NCBI GenBank assembly: GCA_035308365.1
Contig: DATGGU010000031.1
Span: 1 to 64,000, forward strand
Direction of reading: 5' to 3'
DNA length: 64,000 nucleotides
Source of the DNA: PALSA-505 sp035308365
GTDB taxonomy: Bacteria > Actinomycetota > Actinomycetes > Streptosporangiales > Streptosporangiaceae
Below are positions 7,686 through 15,829 of this stretch, piece by piece; position 1 is the first letter of the stretch; the number at the start of each line of letters is the position of its first letter. The position numbers and the translations under genes are program-made. Under the pieces are notes generated by a model. The model saw only the letters and a list, made by a program, of their open reading frames with translations. It ran no database searches and was not told the origin of the DNA.

Positions 7686-9044
7686 TCATGGGTTGGTCGG
7701 CAGCAGGTCGGCGGTGATCTTCGCCTGCGGCAGCAGCGTGTTGTCCACGACCTGCATCTCCAGGGGGTACTTGGTGCCCTTCTGCCACTGAACGCCGGCC
7801 GGCGGGGTGATCGCCACGCCCGGCGCCGGGCCGCCGGAGGCGAAGTTCAGCGGCCCGGCGAGCGCGTGGATGTTCACCTTGTGGATGGCGGCGGCGACCT
7901 CGGCCTTGTCGTGCGGGTCGCTCACCGAGGTGAGGGCCGCGTGCGCGACCTCGAACAAGCTGTAGTTACTGATGTTGGCGTTCCACTGGCCAAGGCCGGC
8001 CGCCTCGTACTGGCTGGCGAACTGCTGGCAGGTCTCGCCGGTGAGCGAGGACGTCCACGGCAGCGTCGGCACCCACCAGGTGTCGGTCGCGACGTTGTAA
8101 ACCTCACTGCCCATCGCGTAAGCGTCGGTCGGGAACAGCAGCACCTTGGCCACGGTCGCCAGCTTGGGCCGGAAGCCCTGCTGGATCGCCTGCTTCCACA
8201 TGGTGGCGAAGTCGGGCGGCAGCGGGACGTTGGTGAAGAAATCGGCCTTGCTCGCCTTGAACTGGGAGATCATGGAGGAGTAGTTCGTAGTCCCGTCCGG
8301 GTAGGGCGAAGACATGACGAAGTCGTAGCCCGCCGCCTTGGCGATCGGCGGGAACACCAGCCGGAACGCGCCGCCGTCGGAGTCGTTGGGGAACGCCGCC
8401 GCGACCACCTTGTCGGTGTGCGACTGGGCATGGATCCGGTTCCACATCGGGATGAAGGCCTTGACCAGGTGTTCGGCGCCGAGGAAGTACATCACCACGT
8501 ACTTGGGCTTGAGCGTGGGCTTGGCCGGGTTGCCGCCGAGGTTGATGTACCACGATTCCCACGGGACGTTGGAGCAGACCAGTGGCGTGCCGAGGGACTC
8601 GGCCTGGCTGGCCACCGCATTGACCGTCTCTGGGGTGGACGACGCCAGCAGCAGGTCCACATTGTCGGTCAGGATCGCCGACCTGGCGAGGTCCCCGGCC
8701 CGGGTGGGACTGGACTGGGAATCGTAGGACTTGATCGTGACCGGGTAGGTCTTGCCGCCGGCCTTGAATCCGTTCTTGAACGGGGCGGTCTGCTTGATCT
8801 TCGAGATCACCCAAATGTCCGGGGCACCGAACCCGGCCAGGGGACCCGTCAGCGGGTGTATCCAGCCGATCGTGATGCGCTTGGCGCTGCCCGACCCGGC
8901 GCCCTTGAGGCCGCTACTGCACGCCTGGAGCAGCCCGCCGAATCCAACCGCGGCGGCGCCGGCGCCGGCCGCCCGCAGCAGGCCCCGGCGGGTGATCCCG
9001 TCAGCAGGACCGGTGCTGCCGGGTTGCTCAGCCTGATCACTCAT
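7686..9044 (-). CDS. ABC transporter substrate-binding lipoprotein (Tat-exported)
   Basis: Periplasmic-binding-protein-like type I receptor of the HAAT importer, 452 aa. The N-terminus has a twin-arginine motif (TRRGLL, Arg19-Arg20), a hydrophobic stretch and a lipobox ending at Cys42 (LLQACSS), so it is probably exported folded by Tat and lipid-anchored. The body has family features such as IGWIHPLTGPLAGFG and LLASSTPETVNAV. It is the first gene of the leftward operon. An AGGAG lies 12 bp before ATG 9044. Ligand specificity cannot be read from the sequence; co-location with galB/galC-like genes suggests an aromatic or tricarboxylic acid. Confidence 0.88.
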   Translation of the reverse strand: MSDQAEQPGSTGPADGITRRGLLRAAGAGAAAVGFGGLLQACSSGLKGAGSGSAKRITIGWIHPLTGPLAGFGAPDIWVISKIKQTAPFKNGFKAGGKTYPVTIKSYDSQSSPTRAGDLARSAILTDNVDLLLASSTPETVNAVASQAESLGTPLVCSNVPWESWYINLGGNPAKPTLKPKYVVMYFLGAEHLVKAFIPMWNRIHAQSHTDKVVAAAFPNDSDGGAFRLVFPPIAKAAGYDFVMSSPYPDGTTNYSSMISQFKASKADFFTNVPLPPDFATMWKQAIQQGFRPKLATVAKVLLFPTDAYAMGSEVYNVATDTWWVPTLPWTSSLTGETCQQFASQYEAAGLGQWNANISNYSLFEVAHAALTSVSDPHDKAEVAAAIHKVNIHALAGPLNFASGGPAPGVAITPPAGVQWQKGTKYPLEMQVVDNTLLPQAKITADLLPTNP

Positions 9045-9236
9045 TTGTCATCGGTCTCCTCGGAGGTCGTGTCGCAGGGGCCGAGACCACGCCTGCGGTC
9101 ACCGCCCGGAGACTGTCCCTTCGGCAGGGATGATCGTTCGTCTAGTGTGCGCTCACCGCACGACTGTACGCAATGCAGAGGTTTCCACATTTTCGTCATG
9201 ATGCGTCTTGGCGGGGAACCGAGACCGGCCATTAAA

Positions 9237-9272
9237 TGTCAACGATTCTGCACGATAGATTGTTGACAATCT
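9237..9272. promoter_or_regulatory. Palindromic operator between the transporter and the catabolic genes
   Basis: AGATTGTTGACAATCT at 9257-9272 is an inverted repeat with perfect 7-bp arms around a TG centre. An outer pair, TGTCAAC (9237-9243) and GTTGACA (9262-9268), is also inverted. ATTGT-N2-ACAAT resembles known sites of GntR/FCD regulators, and an FCD regulator gene is the third gene of the rightward operon. Binding is inferred. Confidence 0.6.
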
Positions 9273-9292
9273 TGCAGCCACCGGGTTAGCTT
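9263..9292 (+). promoter_or_regulatory. Sigma-70-type promoter, probably giving a leaderless mRNA
   Basis: TTGACA (9263-9268) and TAGCTT (9287-9292) are separated by 18 bp. The expected transcription start, about 7 bp further on, coincides with the ATG at 9299. No ribosome-binding site precedes that ATG, so the message is probably leaderless. The -35 box lies inside the palindrome, so a bound regulator would block it. Confidence 0.55.
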
Positions 9293-9298
9293 CGCCAG

Positions 9299-10045
9299 AT
9301 GAACACGAGCGATGCGGCGTTGGCCGGCCCACTCCTGGTGGTGAGCGCGCACGCCGGAGACTTCGTCTGGCGGGCGGGCGGTGCCATGGCGCTGGCCTCC
9401 TTGCGCGGCTCGAAGGTCGCGGTGCTGTGCCTGAGCTACGGCGAGCGCGGCGAGTCCGCCAAGGCCTGGCGGGACGGAAAGAAGCTGGAAGAGATCAAGG
9501 CCATCAGGGGCGACGAGGCCAGCCGGGCGGCCGAGGTTCTCGGGGCAACGATCGAGTTCCTGGACGCGGGCGACTATCCACTGCGCGAATCCGGCGAGCT
9601 CGTGGATGAGATCGTGCGCTGCTACCGCCGGGTGGAGCCCGCCGTGGTGCTGACCCACCCGCTGGCCGACCCCTACAACCCGGATCATCCCGCCGCGGGG
9701 CGGATGGCGTTGCAGGCACGAGTGCTGGCGCAGGCCATCGGCTACGACGCGCCTGGTGAGCCGCTCGGCGCCCCGCCGGTGTTCCTGTTCGAGCCGCACC
9801 AGCCCGAGCAGTGCGACTTCAGGCCCCAGGTGCTGCTGGACATCACCGAGGTCTTCGGCACCAAGCGCAAGGCCATGGAGTGCCTGAAGTCACAGCCGCA
9901 CATGTGGGACTACTACACCGAGCTGGCCAGGCGCCGCGGAGTCCAGTTCGAGCGCAACGCCGGGCGTAACCTCGGCCTGCTGAGGGGGACCATGGCCGAG
10001 GCGTACATGCGGCTGTACCCGCAGACGACCAGGACGCTGTCATGA
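9299..10045 (+). CDS. PIG-L/LmbE-family hydrolase-fold protein, 4-oxalomesaconate hydratase-like (GalB)
   Basis: A 248-aa zinc-dependent LmbE-superfamily protein. The start (VVSAHAGDFVWRAGGAMA) and GERGESAKAW resemble GalB of gallate degradation, which hydrates 4-oxalomesaconate to 4-carboxy-4-hydroxy-2-oxoadipate, more than they resemble GlcNAc deacetylases. Candidate metal ligands are His and Asp in SAHAGD and His in NPDHPAAGR. The gene begins at the probable leaderless promoter and overlaps the next gene by 4 bp (ATGA). The next gene encodes the aldolase that would act on the GalB product, which supports the assignment. A deacetylase role cannot be excluded. Confidence 0.75.
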   Translation: MNTSDAALAGPLLVVSAHAGDFVWRAGGAMALASLRGSKVAVLCLSYGERGESAKAWRDGKKLEEIKAIRGDEASRAAEVLGATIEFLDAGDYPLRESGELVDEIVRCYRRVEPAVVLTHPLADPYNPDHPAAGRMALQARVLAQAIGYDAPGEPLGAPPVFLFEPHQPEQCDFRPQVLLDITEVFGTKRKAMECLKSQPHMWDYYTELARRRGVQFERNAGRNLGLLRGTMAEAYMRLYPQTTRTLS

Positions 10046-10752
10046 GGGCCGTTGTGGTCACGGGCTGCCCGCGGGCCGACCCGGACGAGGTGGCGAAGCT
10101 GGCCGGGTTCGGGGTGGCCACGGTGCACGAGGCCGTGGGCCGCACCGGTTACCTGGGGCCGGGAATCCGCCCGGTCTACCTGGGATCGCGCATCGGCGGG
10201 ACGGCCGTCACCGTCGTGTGCTGGCCCGGGGACAACCTCATGATCCACGCCGCGGTGGAGCAGTGCCGCCCGGGTGACGTCCTCGTCGTGACGACCACCT
10301 CACCATGCACCGACGGCGCCTTCGGCGAACTGCTCGCCACCGCCCTGCAGCACCGGGGGGTACGGGGCCTGGTGACCACCGGCGGCGTACGCGACGTGTC
10401 GGCGCTGCACGAGATGAACTTCCCGGTGTTCGCCGCGGCCGTCTCCGCGCAGGGGACGGTGAAGTCCACCGGCGGCGCGGTCAACGTGCCCATCGGCATC
10501 AATGGCCAGCTCATCGCGCCCGGCGACGCCGTCCTGGCCGACGACGACGGAGTCATGGTCCTGCCCAGGCACGAGGTGGGTGCCGCCCTCCCGGCCGCCG
10601 CGGCCCGAACCGAGCGGGAGCGCGTGGCGCGGGCCGCGTTCCGCGACGGCGAACTGGGCCTCGACCGTTACGGCCTGCGGGCGGTGCTGGCCGGGCAGGG
10701 CGTCGAATACCTGGATTACCACGCCTACCAGAAGGCCCGGGAGAGGCCGTGA
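10042..10752 (+). CDS. RraA-fold aldolase, 4-carboxy-4-hydroxy-2-oxoadipate / HMG aldolase-like
   Basis: A 236-aa class II pyruvate aldolase of the RraA/LigK/GalC family, expected to cleave 4-carboxy-4-hydroxy-2-oxoadipate to pyruvate and oxaloacetate. The motif LVTTGGVRDVSAL carries the Arg-Asp pair that binds divalent metal and substrate, and VKSTGGAVNVPI is typical of aldolases rather than of the RNase E inhibitor RraA. It is coupled to the GalB-like gene upstream (ATGA) and to the regulator downstream (GTGA). Together they represent the last two steps of gallate or protocatechuate 4,5-cleavage; no ring-cleavage dioxygenase is in the window. Confidence 0.8.
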   Translation: MRAVVVTGCPRADPDEVAKLAGFGVATVHEAVGRTGYLGPGIRPVYLGSRIGGTAVTVVCWPGDNLMIHAAVEQCRPGDVLVVTTTSPCTDGAFGELLATALQHRGVRGLVTTGGVRDVSALHEMNFPVFAAAVSAQGTVKSTGGAVNVPIGINGQLIAPGDAVLADDDGVMVLPRHEVGAALPAAAARTERERVARAAFRDGELGLDRYGLRAVLAGQGVEYLDYHAYQKARERP

Positions 10753-11423
10753 CCGGCATGAGGACGGAAGGAATGCCGGATGACACGAAGGCCACTGTCA
10801 CCGAGGCAATCCGGGCGGCGATCCTCACCGGCGAATACGCGCCCCGGCAGCGTCTGGTCGAGGTTGACCTCTGCGAGCGGTTCGGCACATCCAGGTTCAT
10901 TCTCCGTTCCGCGTTGCAGGAACTGTCGGCCCAGGGCCTGGTCGAGTTCCAGCGCAACCGGGGTGCACGCGTGCGCGAGATCTCCTTTGCCGAGGCTATC
11001 GAGATCACCGAGGTGCGGATCCTGCTCGAAGGCCACCTCGCGGCGCGCGCCGCCGAGCGCATCACGAAGCCGGAAGCCGCCGTGCTGCGCGGGATCGTCA
11101 AGGACATGCGGTCCGCCGTCGATAAGTCGGAACTCCTGCGCTACAGCGACCTCAGCGCCCAGTTGCACGCGGCGATCCGCGATATCGCGGCGCATGAGAC
11201 AGCCGCCCGCCTGCTCCGTCAGCTGCGCGACCAGACCGTCCGTCACCAGTTCACGTTGTCCCTGGTGCCGGGCTGGCCGGCCGTGTCACTGCCGCAGCAC
11301 GAGGCGATCGCCGCCGCGGTCACCGCGCGGGATGCGGCCGAGGCGGAACGGGCCATGCACGAGCACCTGCAGGGTGTCATCCAGGCACTGCGCGCACTGT
11401 CAGCCGCGGCCGGGCGACAGTGA
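10749..11423 (+). CDS. GntR-family transcriptional regulator (FCD domain)
   Basis: A 224-aa regulator with an N-terminal winged helix (EAIRAAILTGEYAPRQRLVE, then LCERFGTSRFILRSALQELSAQGLV) and an all-helical FCD ligand domain (EITEVRILLEGHLAARAAER; a metal or ligand His in DLSAQLHAAIRD). GTG 10749 overlaps the aldolase stop and has GGGAGAGG just before it; ATG 10758 and ATG 10773 are alternatives. The usual GntR helix ...VSRTPVREAL is here GTSRFILRSAL. It is probably the repressor acting at the palindrome 9257-9272, controlling both the catabolic genes and the divergent importer. Confidence 0.88.
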   Translation: MTGMRTEGMPDDTKATVTEAIRAAILTGEYAPRQRLVEVDLCERFGTSRFILRSALQELSAQGLVEFQRNRGARVREISFAEAIEITEVRILLEGHLAARAAERITKPEAAVLRGIVKDMRSAVDKSELLRYSDLSAQLHAAIRDIAAHETAARLLRQLRDQTVRHQFTLSLVPGWPAVSLPQHEAIAAAVTARDAAEAERAMHEHLQGVIQALRALSAAAGRQ

Positions 11424-11460
11424 CTACTCCGTTACGGATGGGGCCGGTCAGCAGCGGCGC

Positions 11461-12456
11461 TCAGCCACTACGCTCCACAACAAAGTCGCAGAGTGCCTCG
11501 AACGCTGCCCGGGCCGAAACGTCCGGCAGCCCGATGATGTCCCGCCGGGCCGCTTCGGCCCAGCGGCGCATGTCCGCCCGGGATGCGTCCATGGCCGGGT
11601 GGGCGCGCAGCAGTGCCAGCGCTTCGGCGTGCAGCCGCGAGTCGGTGAGATCGGCCGAGCGGAGCAGCTCGATCAGCCGGGAGCCGCCAGGCCCGGGTGC
11701 GCGCAGTGCGTGCAGCACCGGCAGGGACTGGATTCCCTCGCGCAGATCCGTGCCCGGCGTCTTGCCCAGTTGCTCCGAATCGCTGGCCACGTCGATGATG
11801 TCGTCGGAAAGCTGGAAGGCGATGCCGAGCGCCTCGCAGGCCGGCACGATCCGGGCCATCACCTCATCCGATGCGTCGGACAGCATGGCGCCGAACCGCC
11901 CGGCCGTCGCCATCAGCGATCCGGTCTTGTTCGTGACCACGCTCATGTAGTGGTCGAGCGGATCCTGCCCGGGGGCCGGCCCCACGGTCTCGGCCACCTG
12001 CCCGGTCACCAGCCGGACGAAGGTCTCCGCCTGGATCCGGATCGCGTCGGCGCCGAGGTCGGCCAGGATCTGGGAGGCGCGGGCGAACAGGAAGTCACCG
12101 GTCAGGATCGCCACGGTGTTGCTCCACCGGGAGTTGGCGCTCTCGCTGCCGCGCCGGACCACCGCCTCGTCCATGACGTCGTCGTGATAGAGCGTGGCCA
12201 GGTGGGTCAGCTCGATGGCGACCGCGCCCGGGATCACCCGGGGGTCGTGCGGGTTGCCGAACTGCGCGGCCAGCAGCACGAGAGTGGCGCGGAACCGCTT
12301 GCCCCCGGCGTTGATCAAGTGCCGCGACGCGTCCGTGAGCAAGGCGTCCTCGGTGCCCGCGACCTCCTGCAGAGCATCCTCGACCAGAGCCAGGCCCTTG
12401 TTGACGTCCGTGCCCAGCGGGGAGTCAGGCAGTTCAAGCGGGATGGCGGTGACCAC
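11461..12456 (-). CDS. Long-chain polyprenyl diphosphate synthase (menaquinone side chain)
   Basis: A 331-aa trans-isoprenyl diphosphate synthase. Both Asp-rich motifs are visible: LYHDDVMDEA (first, DDxxD-type) and FQLSDDIIDVASD (second), with NAGGKRFR for pyrophosphate binding. The small Ala/Thr residues before the first motif (ELTHLATLYHDD) suggest a long product such as the hepta- to nonaprenyl chain of menaquinone, as in the GrcC/IspB/HepT group. It follows nuoN on the same strand and shares the neighbourhood with menG and a MenJ-like reductase, which supports a respiratory quinone role. Exact chain length is not determined. Confidence 0.88.
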   Translation of the reverse strand: MVTAIPLELPDSPLGTDVNKGLALVEDALQEVAGTEDALLTDASRHLINAGGKRFRATLVLLAAQFGNPHDPRVIPGAVAIELTHLATLYHDDVMDEAVVRRGSESANSRWSNTVAILTGDFLFARASQILADLGADAIRIQAETFVRLVTGQVAETVGPAPGQDPLDHYMSVVTNKTGSLMATAGRFGAMLSDASDEVMARIVPACEALGIAFQLSDDIIDVASDSEQLGKTPGTDLREGIQSLPVLHALRAPGPGGSRLIELLRSADLTDSRLHAEALALLRAHPAMDASRADMRRWAEAARRDIIGLPDVSARAAFEALCDFVVERSG

Positions 12457-12668
12457 TCAGCCTCCAGTCATCGGCTTGCGGCGCGGTCACTCTTATTGTG
12501 TCGGCACCGCAGAAACCTGGACTCCCCAGGGTATGGCCCAGCGGGGGTTCTTCAAGACCAGCCAGCGAGGGCGGGCGATTTTAGCCTGCCCGAGTGCCGG
12601 TGCGGGTGGCGCTGCGGCCACCGGAGTGGGTTTTCTTGACGAACCCGAAGCTTTGAGTTAAGCACAGC
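12457..12668. other. Spacer after nuoN with a weak terminator-like hairpin
   Basis: The 212-bp gap has one clear stem, GGTGGC (12605-12610) with GCCACC (12617-12622). On the minus strand it would lie between nuoN and the polyprenyl synthase gene, with no T-run in that direction. It could attenuate read-through. I see no other feature. Confidence 0.35.
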
Positions 12669-14258
12669 TCAGCGAACGAAAAGCTGTCTGGCCGCGTGGG
12701 TTGCCAGGTTGAGCAGTGGCTGGGGCACGACGCCGAGTATCACGGTGGCAACCACGCCGACCGCGACCGCGGACGAGGTGAACAGGCTCGGCGTCACCAC
12801 GGACGGCGCGTCGGGGGCAGGATCGGAGAAGAACATCAGCACGATGACCCGCACGTAGAAGAACGCGGCGATGGCGCTGCTCAGCACGCCCACGATCACC
12901 AGGGGCGTGGCGCCACCGGCGACCGCCGCCTGGAAGACGGCGAACTTTCCGGTAAAACCGCTGGTGAGCGGGATCCCGGCGAAGGCGAGCAGGAAGAAGG
13001 CGAACACACCGGCCACCAGCGGCGAGCGCTTGCCGAGCCCGGCCCAGCGGGACAGGTGCGCCGCCTCGCCCGCGCTGTCCCGCACCAGCGTCACGACCGC
13101 GAACGCGCCGATCGTGGTGAAGCCGTAGGCGGCCAGGTAGAACAGGCTGGCGGACAGGCCCACGGTCGTCGCCGCGATGACGCCGGTGAGCACGAACCCG
13201 GCATGGGCGATGGATGAGTAGGCGAGCAGCCGCTTCACGTCGGTCTGGGTGATCGCGATGATTGCACCGGCCACCATGGTCAGGATGGCAACCGTCCACA
13301 TGGCCGGCCGCCAGTCCCAGGTGAGCTGGCCGAACGCCACGTAGAACACGCGCAGCAGCGCGCCGAACGCCGACACCACCGTGCAGGAGGCCATCAGCGC
13401 GGTGACCGGCGTGGGCGCGCCCTGGTAGACATCCGGCTTCCAGCCCTGGAACGGCACCGCACCGATCTTGAACAGCAGGCCCAGGCCGACCAGCGCGATC
13501 CCGGCCAGGAGCAGCGTCGTGCTGCCGGTGTCCGAGGTGGCGGCCGCGGCGATCGCCGCCAGCCGCACCGAGCCGGCGTACCCGTACAGCAGAGCGATGC
13601 CGAACAGGAAGAAGGCCGACGAGAACGCGCCGAGCAGGAAGTACTTCATGGCCGCCTCCTGCGAGAGCAGGCGGCGGCGCCGCGCCAGGCCGCACAGCAG
13701 GTACAGCGGCAGCGAGAGCACTTCGAGCGCGACGAACATGGTCAGCAGGTCGTTGGCGGCGGGGAACAGCAACATGCCGCCGACCGCGAACATGGTCAGC
13801 GGGTAGACCTCGGTATGCGTGATCCCGGCCAGCAGGCCCTCGCGTTCCTCCGCGCTGCCGGGGACGGCCGCGGCCTGCGCGGCGAACGGGCTCACGTCGT
13901 GTGAGGACTCGGCGATGAGCAGCACGCTGACGAAGGCCAGGACCAGGATCGTGCCCTGGATGAACAGGGTGGGCCGGTCCACCCCTACCGCGCCCATCGC
14001 GGACGCATGGCCAGGGGAGTTGTTCGCGAACAGCGAGCTCGACGCGGCGACCACGACCGTCAGGATGAAGGCCAGCGTCAGGCCGCCGAGGGTCAGCACC
14101 AGGTGCGCGGTGCGCCGCGCCTCGCGCGGTGCGAACGCCTCTACCAGTACCCCGGCCACCGCGACGCCGAACACGATCAGCATCGGCGCAAGCTGGCTGT
14201 ACTCGATGCTCGGCGCGGCTATCCCGCCAGAAGAGGAGGCAACAAGAGCGAGGCTCAC
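12669..14258 (-). CDS. nuoN: NADH-quinone oxidoreductase subunit N
   Basis: Antiporter-like proton-pumping subunit of complex I, 529 aa, with about 14 membrane spans. The proton_antipo_M core is present (ALEVLSLPLYLLCGLARR, YSSIAHAGFVLTGVI with a central Lys in DVKRLLAYS). It is the last gene of the 14-gene nuo operon. Its ATG overlaps nuoM by 4 bp. Confidence 0.95.
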   Translation of the reverse strand: MSLALVASSSGGIAAPSIEYSQLAPMLIVFGVAVAGVLVEAFAPREARRTAHLVLTLGGLTLAFILTVVVAASSSLFANNSPGHASAMGAVGVDRPTLFIQGTILVLAFVSVLLIAESSHDVSPFAAQAAAVPGSAEEREGLLAGITHTEVYPLTMFAVGGMLLFPAANDLLTMFVALEVLSLPLYLLCGLARRRRLLSQEAAMKYFLLGAFSSAFFLFGIALLYGYAGSVRLAAIAAAATSDTGSTTLLLAGIALVGLGLLFKIGAVPFQGWKPDVYQGAPTPVTALMASCTVVSAFGALLRVFYVAFGQLTWDWRPAMWTVAILTMVAGAIIAITQTDVKRLLAYSSIAHAGFVLTGVIAATTVGLSASLFYLAAYGFTTIGAFAVVTLVRDSAGEAAHLSRWAGLGKRSPLVAGVFAFFLLAFAGIPLTSGFTGKFAVFQAAVAGGATPLVIVGVLSSAIAAFFYVRVIVLMFFSDPAPDAPSVVTPSLFTSSAVAVGVVATVILGVVPQPLLNLATHAARQLFVR

Positions 14259-15826
14259 GGTGTCACACCTTTCTGGGCGACGGCCGGATGCTGCGGCACC
14301 GGATCAGTGACGTGGATCTGGCTCAGGGTCTGGTGCACCGCGGGGTTGATGATGTCGAGCACCGGCTTGGGGTAGACGCCGAGCGCGATGATCAGCGCGA
14401 TCAGCGGCCCGACCGCCCACAGTTCGCGAGCCTTCAGGTCGGGCATGCCCACGACACCCTCGCGAACCGGCCCGTTCATCGTGCGCTGGTACATCCACAG
14501 CAGGTAGATGGCAGCCAGGATGATGCCCGCGGTGGCGAATACGGCGGGCACCTTGTACCGGCTGAACGTGCCGACCAGGACGAGGAACTCACTGACGAAC
14601 GTGGACAGGCCGGGTAGCGACAGGCCGGCCAGGCTGGCGACCAGGAACAGCCCGGCCAGCAGCGGCGCCACCTTCTGCACACCGCCATAGTCGGCGATCT
14701 GCTGCGACTTCCTGCGGGCGATCAGGAAGCCGGCGATCAGGAACAGCGCCCCGGTGGCGAAGCCGTGGTTGACCATGTACAGCGTCGCGCCGGACTGGCC
14801 CTGGCTGGTCATCGCGAAGATGCCGAGCGCGATGAAGCCGAAGTGCGACACCGACGTATAGGCGATCAGCCGTTTCAGGTCGGCCTGGCCGATCGCCACG
14901 ATCGCGGCGTACAGGATCCCGATGACCGCCAGCGCCAGCACCAGCGGCGTGAAGTACTTGGCGGCGGCCGGGAACAGCTCGAGGCAATAGCGGATCATCC
15001 CGAACGTGCCGACCTTGTCGAGCACGCCGACCAGCAGCACCGCGGCGCCGGGCTGGGCGGCCGTGGCCGCATCCGGCAGCCAGGTGTGGAACGGCCACAG
15101 CGGCGCCTTGATCGCGAACGCGATGAAGAAGCCGAGGAACAGCCACTTCTGCACGGTCGTGCTGAGGTGCAGGTGGATCAGGCTGCTGAACAGGAACGAG
15201 CCGTGCCCGGCGCGGGCCGAGTACACGTACAGCGCGATCACCGCGACCAGCATGAGCAGCCCGCCGAGCAGGCTGTAGAGCAGGAACTTGACGGCCGCGT
15301 ACTGGCGCTGCCCGACGCCGTAGCTCCCGATCATGAAGTACATCGGGATGAGCATGGCCTCGAAGAAGACGTAGAACAGGAAGACGTCGGTGGCGGCGAA
15401 CACGCCGATCACCATCGTCTCCATCACCATCATCAGCGCGAAGTAGGTCTTCACGCTGCGCTTGCCCGCATCGGCGTCGTTCCACGAGGCGAGGACGACG
15501 ACCGGCATCAGCACCGCGGTCAGGCCGATCAGCACCAGGGCGATCCCGTCCACGCCGACCGCGTAGTGCACCCCGAACGCCGGGATCCACTGGTAGGTCT
15601 GGGTGAACTGGTAGTCCGGGCCGGACGGCTTGAACCGCACCGCCACGATGATCGTGAACACGAGGGTGACCAGCGAGAAGCCGAGCGCGAGCCACTTGAC
15701 CAGGGTGTCCCGTGCCCTGCGGTCCGCCTCACCGCCTGGTGCGGACGCGCCGGGCACCAGGGAGATCACCACGGCACCGGCCAGCGGGATCGCGCCGGTA
15801 ACGGTCAGCCACGGGAAACTAGACAT
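14255..15826 (-). CDS. nuoM: NADH-quinone oxidoreductase subunit M
   Basis: Proton-pumping membrane subunit of complex I, 523 aa. It carries the M/ND4 motifs YFMIGSYGVGQRQYAAVKF, LWPFHTWLPDAATAA and DLKRLIAYTSVSHFGFI, including the conserved Glu of FFEAMLIP and the Lys residues of the proton channel. It lies 3 bp after nuoL and overlaps nuoN, so it is translationally linked. Confidence 0.96.
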   Translation of the reverse strand: MSSFPWLTVTGAIPLAGAVVISLVPGASAPGGEADRRARDTLVKWLALGFSLVTLVFTIIVAVRFKPSGPDYQFTQTYQWIPAFGVHYAVGVDGIALVLIGLTAVLMPVVVLASWNDADAGKRSVKTYFALMMVMETMVIGVFAATDVFLFYVFFEAMLIPMYFMIGSYGVGQRQYAAVKFLLYSLLGGLLMLVAVIALYVYSARAGHGSFLFSSLIHLHLSTTVQKWLFLGFFIAFAIKAPLWPFHTWLPDAATAAQPGAAVLLVGVLDKVGTFGMIRYCLELFPAAAKYFTPLVLALAVIGILYAAIVAIGQADLKRLIAYTSVSHFGFIALGIFAMTSQGQSGATLYMVNHGFATGALFLIAGFLIARRKSQQIADYGGVQKVAPLLAGLFLVASLAGLSLPGLSTFVSEFLVLVGTFSRYKVPAVFATAGIILAAIYLLWMYQRTMNGPVREGVVGMPDLKARELWAVGPLIALIIALGVYPKPVLDIINPAVHQTLSQIHVTDPVPQHPAVAQKGVTP

Positions 15827-15829
15827 GGG

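Noticed and set aside
9299..10045. The LmbE-fold protein considered as a mycothiol or GlcNAc deacetylase (MshB-like)
   Set aside because: It has SAHAGD in place of the usual AHPDD, a GalB-like N-terminus, and is coupled to a GalC-like aldolase; a hydratase role fits better, though it is not proven.
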